Assembly: GCA_013286205.1 (NCBI GenBank)
Contig: JABDGD010000014.1
Coordinates: 1-50,287, forward strand
Reading direction: 5' to 3'
Origin: Candidatus Firestoneibacteriota bacterium
GTDB taxonomy: Bacteria > Oederibacteriota > Muellerivitia > Muellerivitales > Muellerivitaceae
DNA: 50,287 nucleotides
Positions 32,774 through 41,800 of this stretch are shown here, piece by piece. Made by a program: the position numbers and the translations under genes. Each line of letters begins with the position of its first letter. The first letter of the stretch is position 1. The notes below the pieces were generated by a model. That model did not search any database and was not told the origin of the DNA. It saw only the letters and a program-made list of their open reading frames with translations.

Positions 32774-32980
32774 ATGCCGCTTTTTGAAGTTTGTAAACAT
32801 GAAGACCATGACGCCCGCATGCTTTTAACCAAAGCCATGAAAGATCAAGAGGGAGAAATTACCCAGATCTGGCGTTGTGAAGAATGTAAAAAGATTAAAG
32901 TGACTACCACTTTTGGCATGGTTGAGGATATCCGCCAGATGCCGCCAGACCAGCTGTCTAAGAACCCGTTCGGCCTGTAA
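32774..32980 (+). CDS. Small zinc-ribbon-like protein
   Basis: 68 residues. C7 with nearby His residues (CKHEDHD) and a CxxC at 35-38 (WRCEECKKIKV) can coordinate one zinc. The rest is short and polar. A purine-rich GAGGGG lies upstream. No family recognised. It lies 32 bases after the serine hydrolase gene and before the rimO promoter. Confidence 0.65.
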   Translation: MPLFEVCKHEDHDARMLLTKAMKDQEGEITQIWRCEECKKIKVTTTFGMVEDIRQMPPDQLSKNPFGL

Positions 32981-33011
32981 TTGATTGAAATTTTCCTCAA
33001 AACCTTTTGTT

Positions 33012-33040
33012 TTGCCCTTGTTTCAACGAGGGCGCATAAT
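33012..33040 (+). promoter_or_regulatory. Putative rimO promoter
   Basis: TTGCCC (33012-33017), 17 bases, CATAAT (33035-33040). Confidence 0.5.
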
Positions 33041-33060
33041 ATGTTAGAGTACGTTCACTT

Positions 33061-34458
33061 ATGACCCCTAAAACAGCCGGAAAATCCTCTAAAACCGTCG
33101 CGGTAATCAGCCTGGGATGCCCCAAGAACACCGTCGATTCCGAAGTCATGTTAGGCAAACTGGCTAAAGACAACTACATGCTGGTCAAAGACCCGGCGGA
33201 TGCCGAAGTGGTCATCGTGAACACCTGCGGCTTTATTGAGGCTTCCAAAAAGGAATCCATCGATACTATTTTGGATGTGGCGAAACTACGTAAAAGCGGT
33301 CATTTGAAATCCCTGGTGGTGGGCGGTTGTTTGGCTCACCGTTATGGCGACGACCTGAAAAGGGAACTGCCGGAAATCGACATCCTCTTTGGCTTGAACG
33401 ATGTGGAAAATGTGGCCGAACAGATTAAGGGAAACCCGCTGGCTTCTATCGCTAAAGAAAACGCCGCTTCGACTCATGACTACAAACGCGCGCCCATGCT
33501 GCCAGATTCTTTAAATGAAGCCACTTATGTTTATGACGCCTCGTCGCCCCGCTTGTTATCGACCCCGGGCCATTTTGCTTATGTGAAGATCTCCGAGGGC
33601 TGCGACTTGCCTTGCACCTTCTGCATCATTCCTAAAATCCGCGGTCATTACCGCAGTCGTTCCATTGAAGACATCGAACAAGAAGCCAAGAATCTTTCCA
33701 AGCAAGGCGTTAAAGAACTTTGCCTGGTGGCGCAAGACAGCACCTGGTACGGGTCGGATCGTTATGGCCGTCCGCAAATTGCCCAACTGCTGGACCGTCT
33801 GGCCCAGGTTGAGGGAATCGAATGGGTTCGTCTGCATTATCTCTACCCCAGCCGTGTGACCGACGAGATGCTGGATGTGATGGCCAAGTACCCGCGCATT
33901 ACGCCTTATTTCGACGTACCGCTTCAGCATGCCAGCAACCGCATTTTAAAATCTATGCAGCGTATTGGTGACCGCGCTTTGTTGGACAAGTTGATTGCTC
34001 GCATTAAGGGCAAGATTCCCCACGCCTCGATTCGCTCGACTTTCATTGTGGGTTTTCCAGGTGAGACGGATGCTGACTTCCAAGAATTGTTAGACTTCTT
34101 AAAAACCTCTGAGTTGGACTATGTGGGCTTCTTCGCTTATTCCAAAGAAGAAAACACGCCGGCTGGTGTAATGGCCGATCAGGTTCCGGAAAAAGTAAAA
34201 CAAGCGCGCCTGGCCGAAGCTTACCGCGTGCAAGAAACGATCGCTGAAAAGTCTCACCAACGCTGGGTGGGTGAAACCCTAACCGCTGTGGTGGAATCTG
34301 TTGAAGATGGTGAAGTGCAGGGACGTACTCAATACCAAGCGCCTGAAGTAGACGGCCTGGTCTTAATTGAAGGTCTTAAAAACCCAAAGGTGGGTCAGTG
34401 GTTGAAGGTTGAAATTACCCACGCGCATCAACAGGACCTCGTTGGAAAAGCGGTCTAA
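33061..34458 (+). CDS. rimO: Ribosomal protein S12 methylthiotransferase
   Basis: 465 residues. The MiaB/RimO N-domain has its three Fe-S cysteines (C20 in SLGCPKN, C56 in NTCGF, C90 in GGCLAHRY). The radical-SAM CxxxCxxC is at 181-188 (GCDLPCTFCIIPKIRG). The C-terminal TRAM domain includes TLTAVVESVEDGEVQGRTQYQAPEVDGLV. SLGCPKNTVDSE and IPKIRG favour RimO over MiaB. It adds a methylthio group to Asp88 of S12. It stands upstream of pgsA-pgpA-cinA. Confidence 0.95.
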   Translation: MTPKTAGKSSKTVAVISLGCPKNTVDSEVMLGKLAKDNYMLVKDPADAEVVIVNTCGFIEASKKESIDTILDVAKLRKSGHLKSLVVGGCLAHRYGDDLKRELPEIDILFGLNDVENVAEQIKGNPLASIAKENAASTHDYKRAPMLPDSLNEATYVYDASSPRLLSTPGHFAYVKISEGCDLPCTFCIIPKIRGHYRSRSIEDIEQEAKNLSKQGVKELCLVAQDSTWYGSDRYGRPQIAQLLDRLAQVEGIEWVRLHYLYPSRVTDEMLDVMAKYPRITPYFDVPLQHASNRILKSMQRIGDRALLDKLIARIKGKIPHASIRSTFIVGFPGETDADFQELLDFLKTSELDYVGFFAYSKEENTPAGVMADQVPEKVKQARLAEAYRVQETIAEKSHQRWVGETLTAVVESVEDGEVQGRTQYQAPEVDGLVLIEGLKNPKVGQWLKVEITHAHQQDLVGKAV

Positions 34459-34463
34459 AGCTT

Positions 34464-34560
34464 AATTTTGAATTATGAATTCTAAATTTTGAATTGTTGA
34501 TAATTTCCACGAAGTGGAAATTTCCGTTATTTAAAATTCAAAATTAAAAATTCATAATTC
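34464..34560. repeat. AT-rich palindromic repeat with central hairpin, copy 2
   Basis: The left arm (34464-34495) and right arm (34533-34560) are inverted copies of AATTTTGAATTATGAATT words. Between them TTTCCAC-GAA-GTGGAAA (34504-34520) is a perfect 7-bp hairpin. The left arm matches the repeat at 22338-22373. It fills nearly the whole rimO-pgsA gap. Confidence 0.75.
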
Positions 34561-34598
34561 GATCGATAACTCACTGTTCTGTAAAAACGGGGCGTTGC

Positions 34599-35261
34599 AT
34601 GAAAAACATAAGTGGAGACACAAAACGATCGAAGTGGAATGCCCCGAACATTATTACGATGTCTCGAATCGCTGTTACTCCGCTTTATCTCATTTTTATT
34701 TTTAGGCCCGAGCTTTGGGCGAAATGGACCGCGGGCTTGCTGTTTGCCTGGGGCGCTATTAGCGATTATCTGGATGGTTACTTAGCCCGCAAATACAATC
34801 TCAAGACGAGCTTCGGCGCTTTGATGGATCCTCTGGCGGATAAAGTTTTGATTCTCTCGGTTTTTCTTTCGTTTATTCAGCTCAACCTGGTGCCGACCTG
34901 GATGGTCATCATTATCGCGGCCCGTGAATTTCTGATTACGGGCTTGCGCCAAATTGCGGAGAGCCGGGGCGTGATCATCGCGGCTAGCCGGGGCGGGAAA
35001 CACAAAACCATTTCTCAAATTGTGGCGATATCGTTCATTTTGGCGATTCTTTGCGCCAGGGCCACTGCCGCCGCTTATCAGGTGAACTGGGGCAGCTTTA
35101 TCGCCGGTTTGGGTGATTGGGGCCTTTGGTTGAACGGGTTCATGGATTATGGCCCTTACTGGCTGATGTTCTACGCGACCGTGATGTCAGTCTGGTCGGG
35201 AGTGGATTATTTAATCCGAAATCGAAATGTTCTTCAGGGAGATCAGCATGCGAAGCGTTAA
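34599..35261 (+). CDS. pgsA: Phosphatidylglycerophosphate synthase
   Basis: 220 residues with about five membrane helices. The CDP-alcohol phosphotransferase motif DxxDGxxAR...GxxxDxxxD is at 56-81 (SDYLDGYLARKYNLKTSFGA, then LMDPLADK). APNIITMSRIAVTPLY is the usual start. It makes phosphatidylglycerol phosphate from CDP-diacylglycerol. A hydrophilic 12-residue extension precedes the fold. It overlaps pgpA by 14 bases. Confidence 0.93.
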   Translation: MKNISGDTKRSKWNAPNIITMSRIAVTPLYLIFIFRPELWAKWTAGLLFAWGAISDYLDGYLARKYNLKTSFGALMDPLADKVLILSVFLSFIQLNLVPTWMVIIIAAREFLITGLRQIAESRGVIIAASRGGKHKTISQIVAISFILAILCARATAAAYQVNWGSFIAGLGDWGLWLNGFMDYGPYWLMFYATVMSVWSGVDYLIRNRNVLQGDQHAKR

Positions 35262-35709
35262 CTTTTTAGTCTCAACTTTTTTTGGCATCGGCAAGCTGCC
35301 GGGCGCGCCGGGGACCTGGGCCTCGATAGCGGCGGCCCCTTTGTTTTGGCTTCTCATGGATCAACCTCTTTGGGTGTTTGGTTTGGTTTTGGTCGCGATT
35401 TACTTTGTGGGTGTTTATTGCTCCGGCCAATATGAGAAACAAATAGGCGAGAAAGATCCATCGAGCGCGGTCATTGATGAGGTGCTGGGAGTAGGCGTGG
35501 CGATGATGAGCATTCCGCACCAGTGGCCTTACGCGGTGATGGCGGTTATTCTTTTTAGAATTTTTGACATTTGGAAACCTTATCCTATCCGCCGCTTGGA
35601 AAAGTTACCGGCGGGCTGGGGCATTATGACGGATGATCTTTTAGCAGGCGTTTATGCCTGGGTTTGGATTCAAGTGGGAGCCTTTGTCGTTAATACCGTT
35701 TTGAAATAA
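35248..35709 (+). CDS. pgpA: Phosphatidylglycerophosphatase A
   Basis: 153 residues from ATG 35248, which has AGGGAG six bases upstream and overlaps pgsA. ATG 35227 would be longer but lacks an RBS. PgpA features: TFFGIGKLPGAPGTWAS, DPSSAVIDEVLGVGVAM, FRIFDIWKPYPIRRLEKLPAGWGIMTDDLLAGVYA. It removes the phosphate from the PgsA product. Neighbouring pgsA gives two successive phospholipid steps. Confidence 0.92.
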   Translation: MRSVNFLVSTFFGIGKLPGAPGTWASIAAAPLFWLLMDQPLWVFGLVLVAIYFVGVYCSGQYEKQIGEKDPSSAVIDEVLGVGVAMMSIPHQWPYAVMAVILFRIFDIWKPYPIRRLEKLPAGWGIMTDDLLAGVYAWVWIQVGAFVVNTVLK

Positions 35710-35719
35710 CGAGGACACG

Positions 35720-36973
35720 ATGAACGCCGAAATTGTGGCGATTGGCACTGAACTATTACTGGGTCAAAACGTGGATACCAACTCCGCCTGGCTGGCCCAA
35801 CAACTGGCCCTGCTGGGTGTGGATGTATACGGCTTCCAGCAAGTGGGCGACAACGAAAAACGAATTGAAGCGGCCCTCAAGGGCGCTTGTGAAAGAAGCC
35901 AGGTGGTCATTTCCACCGGCGGTTTAGGCCCGACCGTTGATGATCTCACCCGTAAAGTCGCCGCTAAAGTTGGTCAGAAAACCCTCGTCTATTACGAAAA
36001 CATCGCCAAGACCATGGAAGCCAAGTTTTTTAAACTGGGTAAACCCTTTCCGCAATCCAATCTGAGCCAGGCTTTTATTCCGCAAGGCGCCACTATGATT
36101 CCCAATCCGGTGGGAACAGCTCCAGGTTTTATTTTGAAAGTTGGCAAAAGTCATATCATCACTCTGCCTGGTGTGCCGCGTGAAATGAAAGCTATGTTTG
36201 AAGAGACAGTGAAACCCTTTTTGAAAGGATTGGAGCCGACTTCTTACGTCATTAAGTCCCGGGTTTACCGTACGACGGGTATGTCCGAATCCCGCCTGAA
36301 TGAAAAAATTAAAGACATCTTTGAAAGCTCGAAAAATCCGACCATTGGTGTGTTGGCCCATGTGGATGGGGTTGATGTCCGGTTAACGGCTAAGGCGACT
36401 ACCGAAGATGAGGCGGATAAACTGATTGATGGTCTGGGTAAAATCCTTTTGACCCGTTTGCCGAACTACATATATGGTTTAGATAAAGACGGCATGGAAA
36501 ACATTGTGGGTCAGATGTTGACGACCCGTCACATGACGCTGGCCACCGCGGAATCCTGCACGGGTGGGCTGATTGGTGAGCGAGTGACGAAGGTTTCGGG
36601 TTCTTCTAATTACTTTCTGCGGGGTTATGTGGTTTATAGCAACGAAGCCAAGATTGACATGTTGAAGGTGGATCCGAAGATCATTAAAAACAAAGGCGCT
36701 GTCAGCGCCGAGGTGGCGGAAGCCTTGGCGCTCAATGCCAGACTTCAAAGCAAAGCCTCCATCGCGCTTTCCACGACGGGCATTGCCGGACCCACGGGTG
36801 GTACGGATGAAAAACCGGTGGGATTGGTTTTTATTGGTTTGTCCGATGATCAGACGTTACATAGCTTTAAGTTTCAGTTTATAGGGGACAGGGAAGAAGT
36901 GCGGTTCAGGGCCAGCCAGGCGGCTTTGGATATTCTGCGCCGTCATTGTTTGGGTTTACCGCTGAACGATTAA
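35720..36973 (+). CDS. cinA: Competence/damage-inducible protein A
   Basis: 417 residues. The N-terminal MoaB/MogA-like (COG1058) domain has AEIVAIGTELLLGQNVDTNS and STGGLGPTVDD. The C-terminal nicotinamide-nucleotide amidase (PncC-type) domain has TLATAESCTGGLIGERVTKVSGSS and STTGIAGPTGGTDEKPVGLV. It recycles NMN and pyridine-nucleotide by-products. It lies 10 bases after pgpA with RBS CGAGG. In many bacteria recA follows cinA, but here recA lies about 20 kb upstream. Confidence 0.95.
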   Translation: MNAEIVAIGTELLLGQNVDTNSAWLAQQLALLGVDVYGFQQVGDNEKRIEAALKGACERSQVVISTGGLGPTVDDLTRKVAAKVGQKTLVYYENIAKTMEAKFFKLGKPFPQSNLSQAFIPQGATMIPNPVGTAPGFILKVGKSHIITLPGVPREMKAMFEETVKPFLKGLEPTSYVIKSRVYRTTGMSESRLNEKIKDIFESSKNPTIGVLAHVDGVDVRLTAKATTEDEADKLIDGLGKILLTRLPNYIYGLDKDGMENIVGQMLTTRHMTLATAESCTGGLIGERVTKVSGSSNYFLRGYVVYSNEAKIDMLKVDPKIIKNKGAVSAEVAEALALNARLQSKASIALSTTGIAGPTGGTDEKPVGLVFIGLSDDQTLHSFKFQFIGDREEVRFRASQAALDILRRHCLGLPLND

Positions 36974-37050
36974 AATGAAGTGGGGTAGTTGAAAGTGACG
37001 GTTTTTGGGCAGAAAGTAATAGTAAGACGTCAATTAAACGGAGGTCTCAG

Positions 37051-37536
37051 ATGAAAAACTTGAAATGCTGGGCGCTGTTGGCGGTTCTTTTAATGACTTT
37101 GCCTTCTTTGGTGAAAGCGGCTGACAGTTCGCCTATCGCGGGCGGCGGCAACTTCGGTTTGGGTTTGGAATTAGGCGATCCGGGTGCGTGGGGTGCGTCG
37201 GGAAAAATCTGGATGGACAAAGATAACGCCTTTCAACCGGCCCTCAAACTGGGCTACGGAAACACACTTTTACAATTAGATTATCTTTATCACAATTACA
37301 CCATTGCCCATCCCAAGAGCGGTTTGATGCCTCTTTATATCGGTTTCGGCGGCGACTTGGCGTTGCAAAACGTTGTGACAGTGGGTGCCAGAGGTGTGGC
37401 AGGTGTTTCTTATATGTTTGACCGTACGGATGTGCCGGTCGATATCTTTATTCAAGTGGCGCCCACTCTATGGTTTTACTCAGCGGGTACCCAATTTAAC
37501 GTTTATGGTGAACTGGGCTCGCGTTACTACTTCTAA
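37051..37536 (+). CDS. Small outer-membrane beta-barrel protein
   Basis: 161 residues. A signal peptide spans 1-23 (cleavage after VKA). Glycine-rich amphipathic strands (NFGLGLELGDPGAWGASGKIW, LKLGYGNTLLQLDYLYHNY) end SRYYF, a BAM recognition end. It fits an eight-strand barrel in size. Function unknown. GGAGG lies eight bases before the ATG. It has a distinct 5' gap, so it probably starts a unit that includes the M24 peptidase. Confidence 0.7.
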   Translation: MKNLKCWALLAVLLMTLPSLVKAADSSPIAGGGNFGLGLELGDPGAWGASGKIWMDKDNAFQPALKLGYGNTLLQLDYLYHNYTIAHPKSGLMPLYIGFGGDLALQNVVTVGARGVAGVSYMFDRTDVPVDIFIQVAPTLWFYSAGTQFNVYGELGSRYYF

Positions 37537-37554
37537 CTGAAACGGGGAACGAGA

Positions 37555-38700
37555 ATGGCTTTGAAAACTAAAACGGCTCAGCCTGACCTGATGATGTACG
37601 CGGCCAGCGAATACGACTCTAATCTTTATTACGCCGTGAAGTTTGTGGTGCCGGACCCATTCCCCTTTTTCCAAATTAAGGGCAAAAAGATCATTTTAAT
37701 GAGCGACCTCGAATTGGGCCGCTCACAAAAGCAAGCCAAAGTCGACGAAGTGGTTTCTTACTCGGATATTCAAGTGAAAGCCCAGAAGTCTGGTATTGAA
37801 AAGCCCTCTGTGGCTGACGTGACGTCCTTTTTTCTCAAAAGCAAAGGCGTGAAGAAGGTTCAGGTTCCCTATAACTTTAACCTGGGTCTGGCGGATGCTT
37901 TGCGCCAGCGGGGCATAGAGGTGGAAAGCAAAGGGGACCCTTTCTTTCAGGAACGGGTTTATAAGAGCGCTGAAGAAGTGAAGATGATTACGCAGTCTTT
38001 GCGATACACCGAAGCGGCCATTCATAAAGCGGAAAACTTGCTGAAGAAATCAAAAATTGTCGGCAAAAAGATTGTTTACCAGGGCCAGACGGTCACCTCT
38101 GAACTGCTTAAAAAAGTGCTCAATGTGTCCATGATGGAAAACAACTGCATCGGCAGCCATACGATTGTGGCGAGCGGGGACCTGGGCACAGACCCCCATA
38201 ACGAAGGCACTGGCACCGTTTGGGCGAATCAATCCATCATCATGGATGTGTTTCCCCGGTCAGGTGATACCTACTATTACGCCGACATAACCCGCACCTT
38301 TGTGAAGGGCAAGGCTTCGCCGGCTTTGAAAGCCCAGTATGAAGCGGTGAAGCGGGCGCAAGAAAAGGGAATCAAGATGGTGGCGCCGGGCGTGAATGGC
38401 CGGGCGGTTCACCAGGCCATTCAACAAGACATGGAAAGCCACGGCTACAAAACCGAACGTCGCAACGGCGTGATGGTGGGTTTCTTTCACGGCACGGGCC
38501 ACGGACTGGGGTTGGATGTGCATGAAGCGCCCCGGGTTAATTCCTCCGAGCATATTTTGAAAGCGGGCGAAGTAGTGACGGTGGAGCCGGGTCTTTATTA
38601 CCCGGGCGTGGGTGCGGTTCGGATTGAGGATCTTTTGGTAGTGACTCCTCGGGGCCACAAAAATCTAACGGTTTATCCGAAGAAACTCGAAATCGCGTAA
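37555..38700 (+). CDS. M24-family metallopeptidase (Xaa-Pro aminopeptidase-like)
   Basis: 381 residues. The pita-bread fold ligands are D231 and D244 (IIMDVFPRSGDTYYYADITRTF), H316 (FHGTGHGLGLDVHE), E344 (VTVEPGLYYPGV) and E358 (VRIED). An N-terminal creatinase-like domain (1-140) precedes it. It cleaves peptide N-termini, often before proline, in the cytoplasm. It has no signal peptide. It ends in TAATG, overlapping the next gene by one base. Confidence 0.88.
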   Translation: MALKTKTAQPDLMMYAASEYDSNLYYAVKFVVPDPFPFFQIKGKKIILMSDLELGRSQKQAKVDEVVSYSDIQVKAQKSGIEKPSVADVTSFFLKSKGVKKVQVPYNFNLGLADALRQRGIEVESKGDPFFQERVYKSAEEVKMITQSLRYTEAAIHKAENLLKKSKIVGKKIVYQGQTVTSELLKKVLNVSMMENNCIGSHTIVASGDLGTDPHNEGTGTVWANQSIIMDVFPRSGDTYYYADITRTFVKGKASPALKAQYEAVKRAQEKGIKMVAPGVNGRAVHQAIQQDMESHGYKTERRNGVMVGFFHGTGHGLGLDVHEAPRVNSSEHILKAGEVVTVEPGLYYPGVGAVRIEDLLVVTPRGHKNLTVYPKKLEIA

Positions 38701-39566
38701 TGACTCCTTCGTCGTCTTACGATCAAGTTCATCAGGATTTTAAAAACTTTATCGGCAAGTTAGATATGAATTGGGACATGGTGGAGGGAGCTTTGCTCAT
38801 CGCCCGCCAGCAATATCCCGATTTGGATGAGGTGAAGTACAAAGACCTGGTCGAAGTGATGGCCCGCCGAGCAGTTGAAAAGCTGTCGAAAGCTTCCACT
38901 AAACTTCAAAAAATATCCGCTCTCAATAGCTTTTTCTTTGATGAATTGGGCTTTCACGGCAATGCTGATGAATATTACGATCCCCGTAACAGCTATCTCT
39001 CGGATGTGTTGGAACGCAAAGAGGGAATTCCCATTACGCTTTCGATGATCTATCTGGTTCTAGGATGGAAGGCAGGTCTTCCATTGCACGGCATCAATTT
39101 TCCAGGTCACTTTTTAGTCGAGTGGCGCGAGTCCCCGGCGGATATGACGCAGAATGTCTTTATTGATGTATTTGGCGGCGGAAAGATTTTAAGTGTCGAA
39201 GATCTTCAGGAACGCCTTAACAAAAACATGGGAAGCCCTCAAAAGTTTGAGCCGGTGTTTCATCTACAATCCGCCGGTATCCGCGGAATTCTGCACCGGG
39301 CTTTGGGCAATTTAAAAGCCATTCACGCTTCTCAGGGCCAGGTGGAAAGGGCGCTTTGGGCGACCGAATGGATGCTCATGCTGAAATCCAATGATTGGAA
39401 CAGCTTGAGAGATAAGGGTCTTTTTTCATATTCACTGGGGAACTACGAGCAGGCGGAAGAGTGTCTGGAAACCTATTTAGAAAAGACGGGAAAACCTGTG
39501 GATTACGCTCAGGTTTGGCAGGTGCTTTACGCCATGAAGTCCCGCAACAACATCAATTTAAATTAA
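38700..39566 (+). CDS. SirB1-like transglutaminase-fold/TPR protein
   Basis: 288 residues. The SirB1/YchA pattern is seen at 95-150: DEYYDPRNSYLSDVLERKEGIPITLSMIYLVLGWKAGLPLHGINFPGHFLVEW, with the catalytic Cys replaced, as is usual in this family. A C-terminal TPR-like part (about 210-288) repeats ALGNLKAIHASQGQVERALWATEWML. The function of the family is unknown. Translationally coupled to the peptidase gene. Confidence 0.8.
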   Translation: MTPSSSYDQVHQDFKNFIGKLDMNWDMVEGALLIARQQYPDLDEVKYKDLVEVMARRAVEKLSKASTKLQKISALNSFFFDELGFHGNADEYYDPRNSYLSDVLERKEGIPITLSMIYLVLGWKAGLPLHGINFPGHFLVEWRESPADMTQNVFIDVFGGGKILSVEDLQERLNKNMGSPQKFEPVFHLQSAGIRGILHRALGNLKAIHASQGQVERALWATEWMLMLKSNDWNSLRDKGLFSYSLGNYEQAEECLETYLEKTGKPVDYAQVWQVLYAMKSRNNINLN

Positions 39567-39573
39567 AGAGTTT

Positions 39574-39801
39574 TTAAGTTACCGGCGTGACTTGCTCGAC
39601 GTTTGGCTGAGGCATCATGTTTTTTAAAGCGCCCTTAGTCATGTCGTCGCTATCAAAAAGCCCCCAGACGACGTAAGACAAAGCGGTGAGGCCCAATCCC
39701 AGCATCATCAGTTTCATATCACCTGATTTTTTGCCCCGCATAAAGTAATAAGTTCCCAAAAGACCAATCACGAGTGACGCTAAAATTCGGGTGAAAAGCA
39801 T
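39574..39801 (-). CDS. Small two-helix membrane protein
   Basis: 75 residues on the minus strand: a helix at about 2-20 (ILASLVIGLLGTYYFM), a basic turn RGKKSGD, a helix at about 31-50 (LMMLGLGLTALSYVVWGLF), then an acidic and polar tail. It resembles DUF3185-type small membrane proteins, but this is only a guess. It is convergent with the SirB1-like gene and lies 10 bases after the PBP gene, so it may be cotranscribed with it. Confidence 0.6.
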   Translation of the reverse strand: MLFTRILASLVIGLLGTYYFMRGKKSGDMKLMMLGLGLTALSYVVWGLFDSDDMTKGALKNMMPQPNVEQVTPVT

Positions 39802-39811
39802 GGGGCGGCTC

Positions 39812-41641
39812 CTACTTCTTTTTACTATCCGCTGAGAAATCCGTAAATTCCATCATACCCTCGATGACTTTTTTGGCAATGGGCGCGGCCACGTCTTTGC
39901 CCGTGCCGCCATTTTCAGCCAGAATGGCCATGGCGATTTTGGGGTTTTCGGCGGGGAAAAAGCAGATAAACCAGGCGTGGAAGTTAGGGTTGCGGCTGCC
40001 CGAAGTGCCGGTTTTACCCGCCACTTTGATGCCCTTCACGCGGGCCTTCACACCGATACCGCGCTCAACGTCGTTGACCATCATGGTCGTTAAGAACTGC
40101 GAGGTGGAACGGCTGATGGCGTTTTTGTAAACGACGGGTTTGTTTTCTTCCAAAGTAGTTCCGGTGATGTTGGTGAGCTTTTGCACCACATAGGGCGACA
40201 TGATGACCCCGTCATCCGCGATGGCGGAGGCGATGAGGGCGGCGTTTAAAGGCGTGAGGCGGAAGTTGTTGCCCAAGCCCGTAGCGCTTTCAGCCAGTTC
40301 GTAGCGGGTCAGACCCAATTTGGGGGAAGTGCCCTGAGCCACGGGAATATTCATAGTTTTGGGAACGGAGTTAAAGCCAAAACGATTATCAAACTCGAAA
40401 AGAGTATCTTCACCCAGCGCGATACCCAAACGGCCATAGGCCACGTTACAGGAAGTATCGAAGGCTTCTTCTAAACTGCGGACGGCCTTGTGCTTTTCGT
40501 TGTCATAGAAGATCTGATTATCGATGTAGATGTAACCTTTGCAATAAAGCGGGAAAATGGCGGCCATGTTGAGGTTCTTCTCAACCGCTGCGGCGGAAGT
40601 CACAATCTTAATAATCGAACCTGGTTCATAAAGACCCTCAAAGGCGCGGTTCTTTAAAGGCGTATTCTTGTTGTAGGTGTAAGCGGACCATTGGTTGTGA
40701 ACCTTTTCGGGGGTATAAGTCGGCTGAGAGATAGAACCCAAAATTTCGCCGGTGTGAGGGTCCAGCACCACAATGGCGCCCTTTTGCCAGCCCATGGCTT
40801 TGGAGATAACCCGTTGGATGCGGCTGTCGAGAGTCAGGTAAAGTTTGTTGCCGGGGAAGTATTTTTGATAAACCGATTCTAAACCCACGCTGCCGTGGTT
40901 ATTGGTTTCGCTTTGATCCACATAGCCGATGATATGGGCAAATTCTTTACCCATGGGATAGCCTCGGGTTCCGTTCTTGCTCCATTGCAGGGCCAGGGGT
41001 ACCCCGTTACGGTCATATATATAGTAGATTGAGCCGCGGTCTCTCTCGGAATGAGCTTCGTCCAACTGAGCCTGGGCATTTTTGTTTTTGGGGTCCAAGT
41101 GCAAAGCGGTTTCGTAATACTTAATAGCCTTCGGGGCCTGATCCAAAGCCCGTTCCACCGTGCCTAAAGAAACATAAATCTCAGCATTACCCGGCTGTAG
41201 TTCTAAAGCGTGCTGTAATTCCAACTCGGCTTCAGGGTATTTACCCATATCGATAAAAGCCTGGCCGGTCTTTTGGTGGTCAAATTTGTGGCTGAAGGTG
41301 AGGCCCATTTGAATGGATTGGTCGTAGAGCGTCTTGGCTTTGTCCAGGTTGCCGGCCTTCATTTCAATTAAGCCCAGGCCATCGACCGCCTTGGCGTCGC
41401 CGGGGGTGCGGTTGAGGACCTTGTTGAATTCCATGCGGGACAGTTCCAGATCGCCCGAATGCCAGTATTTGAGGCCCTTGAGGTAGTTGTATTGGTTCAT
41501 CAAAACGGTCTTGGAGGTGACTAGCCCGCAAAACAGAATAATGACAATAAAAACCGTGCGAGTGGAAGGGAGTTTGGTTCTTCGCTTGTTGCGGCTTAAA
41601 GAAATGGGTTTAAATTTAGTGAACGGATCAATCGCTGGCAT
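39812..41641 (-). CDS. TPR-fused penicillin-binding protein (transpeptidase)
   Basis: 609 residues. A basic start and one membrane helix (about 29-47) lead into roughly four TPR units (about 52-195). A PBP-dimer-like linker with GSIYYIYDRNGVPLALQW and AHIIGYVD follows, and then a transpeptidase domain (about 285-595) with SxxK in YEPGSIIKIV, SxN in FDTSCNVAYG and KTG in VAGKTGTSGS. All three catalytic motifs are intact, so it is probably an active D,D-transpeptidase of the PbpA/FtsI class. TPRs in this position are unusual. The RBS AAGGAG is 11 bases from the ATG, rather far. Confidence 0.87.
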   Translation of the reverse strand: MPAIDPFTKFKPISLSRNKRRTKLPSTRTVFIVIILFCGLVTSKTVLMNQYNYLKGLKYWHSGDLELSRMEFNKVLNRTPGDAKAVDGLGLIEMKAGNLDKAKTLYDQSIQMGLTFSHKFDHQKTGQAFIDMGKYPEAELELQHALELQPGNAEIYVSLGTVERALDQAPKAIKYYETALHLDPKNKNAQAQLDEAHSERDRGSIYYIYDRNGVPLALQWSKNGTRGYPMGKEFAHIIGYVDQSETNNHGSVGLESVYQKYFPGNKLYLTLDSRIQRVISKAMGWQKGAIVVLDPHTGEILGSISQPTYTPEKVHNQWSAYTYNKNTPLKNRAFEGLYEPGSIIKIVTSAAAVEKNLNMAAIFPLYCKGYIYIDNQIFYDNEKHKAVRSLEEAFDTSCNVAYGRLGIALGEDTLFEFDNRFGFNSVPKTMNIPVAQGTSPKLGLTRYELAESATGLGNNFRLTPLNAALIASAIADDGVIMSPYVVQKLTNITGTTLEENKPVVYKNAISRSTSQFLTTMMVNDVERGIGVKARVKGIKVAGKTGTSGSRNPNFHAWFICFFPAENPKIAMAILAENGGTGKDVAAPIAKKVIEGMMEFTDFSADSKKK

Positions 41642-41731
41642 TTAGGGTTCGGCTCCTTGTTAACCCGAGCATTATTAGGGCAACGCTGTTGGAAATAAAG
41701 GGGAAAAAGGCAGAAAGGCCCGGCACAAGCG

Positions 41732-41760
41732 TTGCGCCAGGCCTCAAAAGGTACTATAAA
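41732..41760 (+). promoter_or_regulatory. rmuC promoter
   Basis: TTGCGC (41732-41737), 17 bases, TATAAA (41755-41760). An imperfect inverted repeat (AGGCC...GGCCT, 41716-41744) overlaps the -35 and could be an operator. Confidence 0.6.
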
Positions 41761-41800
41761 CGGAGCTCAGAGTTCCCTCAATTCGAGCAAAGTGATTTTC

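Noticed and set aside
22338..34560. CRISPR-like repeats
   Set aside because: The repeated AT-rich words are not evenly spaced and there are no spacers or cas genes; they are dispersed palindromes.
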